Positions 8,533 through 14,443 of a DNA stretch of 40,895 nucleotides are shown piece by piece; position 1 is the first letter of the stretch, and each line of letters begins with the position of its first letter. Origin of the DNA: an uncultured Eubacterium sp. (GTDB taxonomy: Bacteria > Bacillota > Clostridia > Lachnospirales > Lachnospiraceae); assembly GCA_947090545.1 (NCBI GenBank), contig CAMUPC010000009.1, positions 1 to 40,895 of the forward strand, read 5' to 3'. The notes under the pieces were generated by a model, which worked only from the letters and a program-made list of their open reading frames with translations, searched no databases and was not told the DNA's origin. Made by a program: the position numbers and the translations under genes.

Positions 8533-9064
8533 CAGGTCAGACAGGCCGTTATTTGAGCTTGGCAACTATAAAAATATTAGATGCCTGCTTGATACAGGTG
8601 CAAATATTGCAGTGTGGTGTGCTGATATCCAATATTTTCAAGAAATATTTGTTGGTGCAAAGCCGGTAGAGGAAAAAGTGATTTTAAGTGGGTTTGGTGG
8701 AAATGGACAGTTAGTTGATATGTGTAGGATTCCTTTATTTGTTTTACAAAATGCAGGCGATTCTATAAGTTTTAAAAATTTTCATGTAGCATTGGCAAAG
8801 CAGGCAGGGATGGGGTGTGATATGATTTTGCCAGCAGTAATGTTTTCAAAGATGGATTGTCTGATTGGCAGGAGGTGTAAAGAGCCAAGCCTTCAAATTT
8901 TATATGATAGGGATATGTATGGCTTTGGTATGGTTGTGCGACGGCTTACAGAGGAAGATAAAGCTAATTTAGGAAATTATTTAGGAAATTCCGTTTCTGG
9001 TTCTGTAAATTTTATAGAAAAAATGGTATGTTTTACACAAGATACTGATTTACATTCTGAATAG
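8501..9064 (+). CDS. Retropepsin-like aspartic protease domain protein
   Basis: The 187-residue protein carries LLDTGANIAVW near residues 29-39, the D-T-G-A active-site signature of retropepsin-like aspartic proteases, which act as dimers because each chain supplies one aspartate. A glycine-rich GFGGNGQ follows near residue 65, in place of a flap-like region. No signal peptide or membrane segment is seen, so it is probably cytosolic. GGGAGG precedes ATG 8501 at good spacing. Substrate unknown. About 55 bp of this gene (near 8697-8751) recurs at 10352-10405 as a fragment, so a relative once existed downstream. Confidence 0.75.
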   Translation: MQKMLKLPLDSRSDRPLFELGNYKNIRCLLDTGANIAVWCADIQYFQEIFVGAKPVEEKVILSGFGGNGQLVDMCRIPLFVLQNAGDSISFKNFHVALAKQAGMGCDMILPAVMFSKMDCLIGRRCKEPSLQILYDRDMYGFGMVVRRLTEEDKANLGNYLGNSVSGSVNFIEKMVCFTQDTDLHSE

Positions 9065-9120
9065 AAAAATGAAAAATATTATGAAAATCTTGTATATAAT
9101 TAAGGAATTTCTATACCTAA

Positions 9121-9162
9121 TACATCGTAAAATAAATAACCAGTTATTTATTTTACGGTGTA
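9121..9162. repeat. 42-bp near-perfect palindrome
   Basis: The left 20 bases (9121-9140) pair with 9143-9162 around a 2-base centre with a single G-T type mismatch. The core is GTAAAATAAATAAC / GTTATTTATTTTAC. There is no U-tract, so it is not a standard terminator. It may be a mobile-element end, a protein-binding site or a cruciform-prone site. It lies in the gene-free stretch 9065-9306, which otherwise shows nothing clear except a possible element border (GTTGCCCCC...TTGACACA) just before the second spoIVB repeat. Confidence 0.8.
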
Positions 9163-9306
9163 CTAGGAACCGGGCATTGGTATATGGGTTATGTTCCGGT
9201 TTGTGGAGAAGGTGATCCTGAAGTCGGAGCGGCAGGTGGAGACAGTTTGTAAGGGCTTGGCGTAAAAAATACGAAAAAAGTGTTGCCCCCTAACTTGACA
9301 CATACC

Positions 9307-9421
9307 TGTCAGGGTCACCTATTACTCAAAATGGTCATATCATAGGTGCGGTAACGCATGTGTTTATATCGGATTCTACGCAGGGGTATGGGATTTTTAT
9401 TGAGAATATGCTGGAGCATTA
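9307..9421 (+). pseudogene. Fragment of spoIVB 3' end (repeat copy 2)
   Basis: This encodes the last 38 or so residues of SpoIVB, starting at the serine motif [10 protein letters not shown] and ending [10 protein letters not shown], without start codon or upstream domains. The copy continues through the terminator to 9477. It cannot make a working peptidase. It marks the right edge of the segment inserted or rearranged behind spoIVB. Confidence 0.9.
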
Positions 9422-9442
9422 ATTGAATAAAAATAGACGATG

Positions 9443-9479
9443 AAAAGCGTTTCTGTCCAATTGGATAGAAGCGTTTTTT
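9443..9479 (+). terminator. Terminator, duplicated copy
   Basis: AAAAGCGTTTCTGTCC pairs with GGATAGAAGCGTTTT around AATT, followed by TT; a longer stem than in copy 1. Confidence 0.8.
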
Positions 9480-9510
9480 ATAATCATTACTTATTTTTGA
9501 ATCAGGTAAT

Positions 9511-9539
9511 TTGAGATAAATCTATTAATGTGTTAAAAT
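9511..9539 (+). promoter_or_regulatory. Putative sigma-A promoter for the MNT gene
   Basis: TTGAGA (9511-9516), 17-bp spacer, TAAAAT (9534-9539), about 75 bp before ATG 9615. Confidence 0.6.
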
Positions 9540-9614
9540 AATGATATTAGTAATGGCGTGGAGAGTTTGAAAAAGAAGAAAATACATATTTATAATTAGA
9601 AAGGAGAAGTTGTA

Positions 9615-9947
9615 ATGGATAAAATTTATGCATTGGATGAGATCCAGGCAATTGTAAATCCAATATTACAAAATTATGGCGTGAGCCGTGCCTATCTTTT
9701 TGGTTCCTATGCCCGTGGTGAAGCGACCGGACAGAGTGACGTTGATTTGAGGATTGATGGCGGGAAAATCAAAAGTATGTTTAGCCTGGGGGCATTATAT
9801 GATGAACTGACAAATGCTTTGGACAAATCAGTAGATCTGGTGACAACAGAGGGTCTGAGCCATATTGCCAACAGAAAGAGAACGGAACGATTTTGGAGCA
9901 GAATGAAAGAGAATGAAAGGTTAATCTATAAGGAAGAAAAATATTGA
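9615..9947 (+). CDS. mntA: MNT-type nucleotidyltransferase, MntA-like antitoxin
   Basis: A 110-residue minimal nucleotidyltransferase with LFGSYARGEATGQSDVDLRID (near residues 29-49), the GSX10DXD signature that binds nucleotide and metal. In characterised MntA-HepT pairs the antitoxin adenylylates the HepT ribonuclease and silences it. AAGGAG lies 8 bp before ATG 9615. The HepT frame follows directly but is broken, so this gene appears to be an orphan antitoxin. It could retain protective activity against a HepT elsewhere. Confidence 0.85.
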   Translation: MDKIYALDEIQAIVNPILQNYGVSRAYLFGSYARGEATGQSDVDLRIDGGKIKSMFSLGALYDELTNALDKSVDLVTTEGLSHIANRKRTERFWSRMKENERLIYKEEKY

Positions 9948-10182
9948 TATTTTGGAACATATCAAAATGTATTGCGAGGACATCATGAAGTCTGTTAAGC
10001 GGTTTGGAAATGACAAAGCTGTATTTGATGTGGATAATGACTATCGCAATTCTGTATGTATGAGCCTGCTTCAGATTGGAGAGCTGACATGACATTTGAC
10101 AGAAGATTTTCGGGAAGAAACTAAAAACAAGATCTTCTGGCCGGCAATTAAGGGAATGAGAAATTTATTTGCCCATAATTAA
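9925..10182 (+). pseudogene. hepT: Broken HepT-like ribonuclease toxin (DUF86)
   Basis: In the frame after mntA, translation gives DILEHIKMYCEDIMKSVKRF, then DNDYRNSVCMSLLQIGELT, a TGA stop at 10090-10092, then HLTEDFREETKNKIFWPAIKGMRNLFAHN and TAA at 10180-10182. The RNLFAH segment is the R-X4-H active-site motif of HepT. The internal stop and the missing last residues after HN show inactivation. No good start codon is visible at the 5' end; the frame overlaps the end of mntA. Confidence 0.85.
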
Positions 10183-10351
10183 ATCGCTTTTTAGATCAAA
10201 AAGAAAATGAAGTGTCAGAAACGGGATGTGATATGGATGGCTGAAACCGGAGAGTGAAGAACAGAATGGAGTTTGGAATGGAAAAATATCATTCAGGAGG
10301 GAGAGAATAGATACAGACAATAAGCAGAGTTTAACGGGGTTCATAATGAGG

Positions 10352-10405
10352 GTGGAAATGGACAGTTAGTTGGCATGTGTAGGATTCCATTATTTGTTTT
10401 ACAAA
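10352..10405 (+). pseudogene. Fragment of a retropepsin-like gene
   Basis: About 54 bp nearly identical to part of the gene at 8501-9064 (the stretch encoding GGNGQLV.MCRIP.FVLQ), with a few substitutions and no continuing homology on either side. The surrounding 10183-10490 has no intact gene; a short open stretch after it (REESQKHIAYHCDIGDIFQYMPDKKGS) looks like another gene remnant. Confidence 0.75.
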
Positions 10406-10492
10406 TGTTACGAGAGAAGAATCGCAAAAGCATATTGCATACCATTGCGATATAGGGGATATTTTTCAGTATATGCCAGATAAAAAAGGTTC

Positions 10493-10521
10493 TTGAAATC
10501 TGATTGCAGATATGCTATATT
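10493..10521 (+). promoter_or_regulatory. Sigma-A promoter for a predicted antisense RNA
   Basis: TTGAAA (10493-10498), exact 17-bp spacer, TATATT (10516-10521). There is no open frame with a ribosome site downstream before a terminator at 10598-10637, so an RNA product of about 110 nt is likely. Confidence 0.65.
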
Positions 10522-10527
10522 GGATGT

Positions 10528-10637
10528 AGAAAAGGGAAAGTCATAGAAGCGGCTACCCCTCCGAATAATCAAGTAACTATGCCGTTATAAACGGTATGCC
10601 GTCAACTATTCGCAGTAGTTGGCGGCTATTTCTTTTT
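10528..10637 (+). ncRNA. Predicted type I antitoxin RNA convergent to the holin-like toxin
   Basis: The RNA would run from about 10528 to the terminator near 10637, and its 3' end would overlap the 3' end and trailer of the toxin gene on the other strand. This matches the known txpA/RatA arrangement. In addition, its segment CCCTCCGAATAA (10557-10568) is the same as the + strand at 10762-10773 and so is perfectly complementary to the toxin mRNA leader. It could therefore pair with the toxin message at both ends. No expression evidence is available. Confidence 0.55.
10598..10637 (+). terminator. Rho-independent terminator of the predicted RNA
   Basis: GCCGTCAACTA pairs with TAGTTGGCGGC (10616-10626), followed by TATTTCTTTTTT. 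On the opposite strand the same stem lies just after the toxin stop codon. Confidence 0.75.
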
Positions 10638-10721
10638 TCCCTTGTAAATCTGATAAAACAAATTCGCAAGGGCGACAACGAGTATACCTATCTGAATCAA
10701 GTCCTGATATGTAACATACAT
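10626..10721 (-). CDS. Holin-like toxin peptide (31 aa, type I toxin candidate)
   Basis: The peptide starts MYVTYQDLIQIGILVVALAN and ends in YKGKKK: a short polar start, one membrane helix (about residues 8-26) and a lysine-rich tail. This is the shape of putative holin-like toxins (Hol-Tox family, TxpA-like), which damage the membrane when overproduced. The ATG at 10721 is preceded by a very strong GAAAGGAGGGTG. A longer in-frame extension upstream lacks a ribosome site and is probably the leader. The convergent RNA at 10528-10637 and the leader hairpins suggest tight control. Confidence 0.65.
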   Translation of the reverse strand: MYVTYQDLIQIGILVVALANLFYQIYKGKKK

Positions 10722-10728
10722 TGTTTCA

Positions 10729-10773
10729 CCCTCCTTTCTTTCGTCTGGAGGGCTACTTGAACCCTCCGAATAA
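10729..10773 (-). promoter_or_regulatory. Shine-Dalgarno switch in the toxin leader
   Basis: On the - strand the order is GGAGGG (10767-10762), a spacer, CCCTCC (10752-10747), a spacer, then the ribosome site GGAGGG (10734-10729). CCCTCC can pair with either GGAGGG, so the two structures exclude each other. The predicted antisense RNA is complementary to TTATTCGGAGGG (10773-10762); its binding would free CCCTCC to hide the ribosome site. The mechanism is inferred; the base complementarity is directly visible. Confidence 0.5.
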
Positions 10774-10985
10774 AAAAGAGGGGTAAAGCCGCCTGGCTCT
10801 ATGGTTTTCCCATACTGCCAATATAACACATTTATCTGCATCCGGCAATATTCGCTTTCAACTTTTCTGCCAGATAACCCCGTCTTTAGAATTAACACCA
10901 TAATATACCTTAAACCAGTATGTTTACGGCTTTTTTGTTTGAAAAAAATTTGACAATTAAATTTTTATGGTTTGCATTATATAGT

Positions 10986-11321
10986 GTTATAGTGCATAAT
11001 GAAGAAGGTGGTTTTCGTGAGTATTTAGGTGAGGAGCAGTCCGTTGAATTTGCAAAAAAACAGCAGTCGGTTACCTATCTGGTATTTTCAACGGAAGCTG
11101 CGGAATTGGTCGGATATTTTGCAGTCACAATTAAGCCGATTACCAAGATACAGCAGCTACAGAATTTGGCAGGGGGCATGGTTATCTTTTTGGAAGCGGC
11201 GAATGAGGAAAAGCTGTTGTCATTCTATCATGAGAACGGGTTTCAACAGTTTGATACAAGATTGACGGATTCCTCCAAAGGGGAGCCACACGAGCTGATA
11301 CAGTTATTAAAGCTGCTTTAG
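10986..11321 (+). pseudogene. GNAT acetyltransferase with internal deletion
   Basis: The frame reads EEQSVEFAKKQQSVTYLVFSTEAAELVGYFAVTIKPITK and then jumps to IQQLQNLAGGMVIFLEAANEEKLLSFYHENGFQQF. The first part resembles the N-terminal half of TacT-like GNAT proteins and the second the C-terminal part. The middle that would carry the acetyl-CoA-binding loop (R/Q-x-x-G-x-G/A) is missing, and the N-terminus is also short (about 110-130 residues in all). No ribosome site is obvious. It keeps the frame, so a small product is possible, but acetyltransfer is unlikely. Confidence 0.7.
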
Positions 11322-11351
11322 CTGAAAAATTTTATAGTAACAGTAATTTTA

Positions 11352-11405
11352 GGTGTATGGTATAGACAAAATCAATATCATACACCTTTTTATTTTGTCT
11401 ATACC
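11352..11405 (+). other. Two interleaved inverted repeats (pseudoknot or attenuator-like)
   Basis: GGTGTATG (11352-11359) pairs with CATACACC (11379-11386), followed by TTTTTA as in a terminator. GGTATAGACAAAAT (11359-11372) pairs with ATTTTGTCTATACC (11392-11405). The stems are interleaved, so they form either a pseudoknot or two exclusive states, the second of which consumes the U-tract. It follows the GNAT remnant. Confidence 0.65.
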
Positions 11406-11437
11406 GTATTGTAAATCATACAGGGCGGTATTTTTCT

Positions 11438-11560
11438 GTGCAGGAAACGGTAAACGGATTAATCAGATGGTTGCTTGATAAGGAAATGCAGGTGGAAGAA
11501 AGGCTTAATCAGGGTGAATGTACAGCAGTAAATTTTGCTAAATCTGATTCAATTGTGTAG
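11438..11560 (+). pseudogene. Short unassigned gene remnant
   Basis: An open stretch from GTG 11438 to TAG 11560 encodes about 40 residues, including NGLIRWLLDKEMQVEERL and ending AVNFAKSDSIV. It has protein-like composition but no ribosome site and no homologue that I recognise. It is probably the tail of a lost gene. The rest of 11322-11640 holds only the interleaved repeats above. Confidence 0.3.
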
Positions 11561-11641
11561 AAAAGAAAATATAAAAAAATTACCGTCTATCGCGAATTTG
11601 CCGCCACATACGATGATATTATGGATTTTAGAAAACGCTAA

Positions 11642-11650
11642 TGGTATAAT
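11642..11650 (+). promoter_or_regulatory. Extended -10 promoter for the LytTR gene
   Basis: TGG directly followed by TATAAT (11645-11650), an extended -10 of the TGnTATAAT type, 26 bp before the TTG start. The -35 is weak, consistent with an extended -10 promoter. Confidence 0.55.
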
Positions 11651-11675
11651 CGTGATCAGATAGGGAGGTGGCACT

Positions 11676-12125
11676 TTGAAAGTCGAGATCAATATAGATC
11701 GTTCTGTGGAGGAAGTGAATGTTTTGATCACGGCACAGGAACGAGACAGAACGGTCGATGCTCTTTATAAACATATTACAGAGTTCGGGAAAAAGAGTCT
11801 GGAAACCTTGACGGCATACCGGGATGATATAGCCAGGATCGTGGACGTGGCTGATATATTCCGCATATTTACAGGAAATCAGAAAGTCTATATCCAGACG
11901 TATCAGGGTGAGTATATCATACGGTACAGATTGTATGAATTGGAAGCGGCGCTTGACAAAAAACAGTTTCTCCGTATTTCCAATTCAGAAATTGTAAATA
12001 TCAGGAAAATTCGGGATATTGACTTGCGCATAACAGGAAGAATCTGCATCTGCTTTATGGATAATACGCAGACATATGTTTCCAGAAGATATATTCCGAA
12101 AATCAAGAAATCATTAGGGATATGA
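11676..12125 (+). CDS. LytTR-family DNA-binding regulator
   Basis: A 149-residue protein with a C-terminal LytTR domain (about residues 48-147: VYIQTYQGEYIIRYRLYELEAAL, FLRISNSEIVNIRKIRDI, DNTQTYVSRRYIPKIKKSL). There is no receiver domain, so it is a stand-alone regulator. Such proteins are commonly encoded next to a DUF3021 membrane protein that restrains them. The start is TTG 11676 with AGGGAGGTG upstream. The next gene begins within about 10 bp, so the two form an operon. Confidence 0.88.
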   Translation: MKVEINIDRSVEEVNVLITAQERDRTVDALYKHITEFGKKSLETLTAYRDDIARIVDVADIFRIFTGNQKVYIQTYQGEYIIRYRLYELEAALDKKQFLRISNSEIVNIRKIRDIDLRITGRICICFMDNTQTYVSRRYIPKIKKSLGI

Positions 12126-12135
12126 GGTGATTATT

Positions 12136-12612
12136 TTGAAAAAGAAGGTATGGAGGTTCGGCGCGGTGGGATTTTTGCTGGGGTGTTTTGCATATCTGCT
12201 ATTCTCAATGGCAATTTCATTGCGTATGGACACAGGAGATTTCTATTTTGTGCTTCCGGCTCTGGCAAATGATTACAGCAATGAATTATTTGCGGTCATT
12301 ATCCAGGTTGGCGCATTTTCCTGGTTTGGAACAGCCTGCGGGATAGCGTATCTGTTTAGTGAAAGTGTTGATCTTGAACCGATAAAGCAAGGAGCCGGCT
12401 ACTTGGTGTCATTAACTGTTGGAATGCTGCCGCTGGCATGGATAGGGCACTGGATGGAACATAAATTGATAGGCATGTTCAGCTATATCATCATTGTGGC
12501 TGTTGTTTCACTTCTTTTATTTGTAGTCGGGTTAGTGAAATTGAAAGGGGATGTCGATGATATTAAGCAGGCGGCCGGTATTGGTAAGGAGGTTCATAGT
12601 GAAGAATTATGA
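12136..12612 (+). CDS. DUF3021-type membrane protein
   Basis: About 158 residues with four hydrophobic helices (around residues 8-27, 50-72, 84-103 and 112-135) and the family-like sequence FSWFGTACGIAYLFSESVDLEPIKQG, then a short cytoplasmic tail. Members are usually paired with a LytTR regulator and are thought to inhibit it at the membrane. I chose TTG 12136, 5-6 bp after GAGGTG. The GTG at 12127 would lie within that ribosome site. It overlaps the following gene by 14 bp. Confidence 0.8.
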   Translation: MKKKVWRFGAVGFLLGCFAYLLFSMAISLRMDTGDFYFVLPALANDYSNELFAVIIQVGAFSWFGTACGIAYLFSESVDLEPIKQGAGYLVSLTVGMLPLAWIGHWMEHKLIGMFSYIIIVAVVSLLLFVVGLVKLKGDVDDIKQAAGIGKEVHSEEL

Positions 12613-12910
12613 TTTGTCATCAAAGCGGATAATACGTTGGATATGTGTGAATTACGGGCTTTTTATATTGGCTTTTTTCACGTTGGGGTTCTTAAGTGGC
12701 AATAAAAATATGCTCATGGCCAATTTTGTTTTGGACGTGGCGCTTTGCGCCATTTCTCTTGTACTGAACATGCGGCTGTTTTCTAAAAAGTATAAGACGC
12801 CTGTTGTTGGTAAAATTGGCCTGCTGTTTGCAACATTATGCTTTGTGGGGTTTACCTGTTTTGCATTTCTACTGCCGGAGAATGGATTGCCTCCGGTTTT
12901 ATTGATCTGA
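12599..12910 (+). CDS. Small three-helix membrane protein
   Basis: A 103-residue protein starting at GTG 12599 with AAGGAGG upstream, overlapping the DUF3021 gene. Three hydrophobic segments are visible: near residues 15-33 (CVNYGLFILAFFTLGFLSG), 38-55 (NFVLDVALCAISLVLN) and 72-92 (GLLFATLCFVGFTCFAFLLP). I do not recognise the family. Its place in the LytTR-DUF3021 operon suggests a third part of the same membrane-linked regulatory unit or its target. Confidence 0.65.
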   Translation: MKNYDLSSKRIIRWICVNYGLFILAFFTLGFLSGNKNMLMANFVLDVALCAISLVLNMRLFSKKYKTPVVGKIGLLFATLCFVGFTCFAFLLPENGLPPVLLI

Positions 12911-12981
12911 CGCTGGAAAGAGGAAATATGCTTACACGGCGGTTCCGGTTTGCCTTGCAGCCGTTTCGTGCAATAACTTCT

Positions 12982-13353
12982 TTACGGCTTATTTTCATAC
13001 GGATTCTGCCAATCGGGGCAGAGGTATGTCTCGCTCCATGCCATCATGGTATTCAGGACAGGGATAAAGCTTTCTCCGAATTCAGTAAGAGAATATTCCA
13101 CCTTCGGCGGGATTTCCTTGTAAATTTCCCGGTGGAGGAAACCGTCACTTTCCAATTCCCGGAGCTGCTTTGTGAGCGTGGACTGCGTGATACCGTCAAG
13201 GCGGCGCATCAGCTCTCCGAACCGCTGGATTTTGTAAAAGGATACGTACCATAAAATTAGGATTTTCCATTTGCCGCCGATCACGGACTGGAGCCTTCCC
13301 ATAGGGACGCAGCGGGCAATGGTTTTTTCGTTGTTGAATTTGTTTTCAGCCAT
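12982..13353 (-). CDS. HxlR-family winged-helix regulator
   Basis: The 123-residue protein has the HxlR pattern: RCVPMGRLQSVIGGKWKILILW, FGELMRRLDGITQSTLTKQLRELESDGFLHREIY, and PKVEYSLTEFGESFIPVL. The N-terminal cysteine (residue 15) is conserved in many members and serves as a thiol or electrophile sensor in some; a second lies near the C-terminus. GGTGG precedes the ATG at 13353. It is divergent from two radical SAM genes with a palindromic operator candidate between them, so it probably controls them and itself. Confidence 0.9.
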   Translation of the reverse strand: MAENKFNNEKTIARCVPMGRLQSVIGGKWKILILWYVSFYKIQRFGELMRRLDGITQSTLTKQLRELESDGFLHREIYKEIPPKVEYSLTEFGESFIPVLNTMMAWSETYLCPDWQNPYENKP

Positions 13354-13427
13354 TTCATTCCACCTCTTTTCCCATAAGTATATCCTGGCAGCAGGAAAAA
13401 ATCAAGATACGGTCATTTTTGACAGAT

Positions 13428-13445
13428 AGTACGAAAAAACGTACT
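13428..13445. promoter_or_regulatory. Palindromic operator candidate for the HxlR regulator
   Basis: AGTACG-AAAAAA-CGTACT is a perfect 18-bp palindrome with 6-bp arms in the divergent interval. TTGACA (13420-13425) lies beside it, and a further AGTACT half-site lies near 13461-13466. HxlR regulators are known to bind GTAC-type dyads near their own promoters. Confidence 0.6.
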
Positions 13446-13527
13446 GCCAACGAAAAAAGACAGTACTTGATCTCATGGAGTTTTAGAGGTAATTTAGTGC
13501 AAAAGAAGAAAATGCAAGGAGGAATGA

Positions 13528-14430
13528 ATGATGCACTATACAGGAACCATATGGAGGCCGCCCTATGAGGCATCTTCCCTGCTGCTGGAAGTTACCGCGG
13601 GCTGTACACACCACAGGTGTAAATTTTGTACGCTTTATGCAGGCCTGCCTTTCCAGTTCAGGATGTCACCGATGGAGGATATAGAAGCGGACCTGAAAGA
13701 AGCACAGAAGGTGTATCGTCGCTTGATGGGAAGAAAGGTAACCCGGACGTTTCTTGCCGGGGCGAATCCTTTTGTGCTGAACTATGACAGGCTGATGGAG
13801 ATTGCAGGGCTGGTACACAGATATTTCCCGGAGATGGAGGACATCGGCAGTTTTGCCAGGGTGACGGATGTCATGCTGAAAACGGATGAGGAACTGTCGG
13901 CCTTGCGCGCAGCCGGCTATGACGGGCTGACCATCGGCATCGAAACGGCGGATGATAAGGCGCTGCGGTTCATGGATAAAGGATATTTGGCGGCTGACAT
14001 TTTGGAACAGTGCGGCAGGCTGGATAAGGCAGGCATCCGCTACAGCTTTTTCTATCTGGCTGGCATATCCGGCGCAGGGTGCGGGGAGGACGGGGCAAGG
14101 GCCACCGCCGTTTTATGCAATCAGCTCCATCCTGTCCTGATCGGTGCAAATATGCTGACCATCTGCCCGGATTCAAAGCTGTATGGAGAGATCCGGCAGG
14201 GAAACTGGAAGGAGGAAACAGAGACAGAAAAGTACAGGGAAGTCCAGGCATTGGTGGAGGGGTTGGAAATTCCTGTGGAATTTGCCGCGCTGGGTGCTTC
14301 CAATGCGTTCCAAATGCATGGCATTTTACCCAAAGATAAGAAGAAGCTTCTGGCTTTCCTTGATGATGTGATCAAAAATGTGGGTGAGGACGAACTGCGG
14401 CGTTACCGTAAGAGCGTCCGCCATTTGTAG
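13528..14430 (+). CDS. Radical SAM protein with CX4CX2C cluster motif (paralogue 1)
   Basis: The 300-residue protein has a cysteine motif in TAGCTHHRCKFCTLY (near residues 28-42). The spacing is CX4CX2C rather than the canonical CX3CX2C; three cysteines would still bind a 4Fe-4S cluster for S-adenosylmethionine cleavage. SAM-site-like segments follow (GANPFVLNYDRL, DGLTIGIETADDKALRFMDKG). There is no SPASM or B12 domain, so it is a compact single-domain enzyme of unknown substrate. GGAGG precedes ATG 13528; ATG 13531 is an alternative. It is followed after 13 bp by a close relative and is divergent from hxlR. Confidence 0.85.
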   Translation: MMHYTGTIWRPPYEASSLLLEVTAGCTHHRCKFCTLYAGLPFQFRMSPMEDIEADLKEAQKVYRRLMGRKVTRTFLAGANPFVLNYDRLMEIAGLVHRYFPEMEDIGSFARVTDVMLKTDEELSALRAAGYDGLTIGIETADDKALRFMDKGYLAADILEQCGRLDKAGIRYSFFYLAGISGAGCGEDGARATAVLCNQLHPVLIGANMLTICPDSKLYGEIRQGNWKEETETEKYREVQALVEGLEIPVEFAALGASNAFQMHGILPKDKKKLLAFLDDVIKNVGEDELRRYRKSVRHL

Positions 14431-14443
14431 GAGGTGATTCCGA

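Noticed and set aside
9200..9306. Intact insertion sequence before the second spoIVB repeat
   Set aside because: GTTGCCCCC and TTGACACA look like an element border, but no matching opposite end or transposase frame is visible.
12838..13254. 138-residue + strand frame opposite the HxlR gene
   Set aside because: A shadow of the HxlR gene; the - strand product matches a known family.
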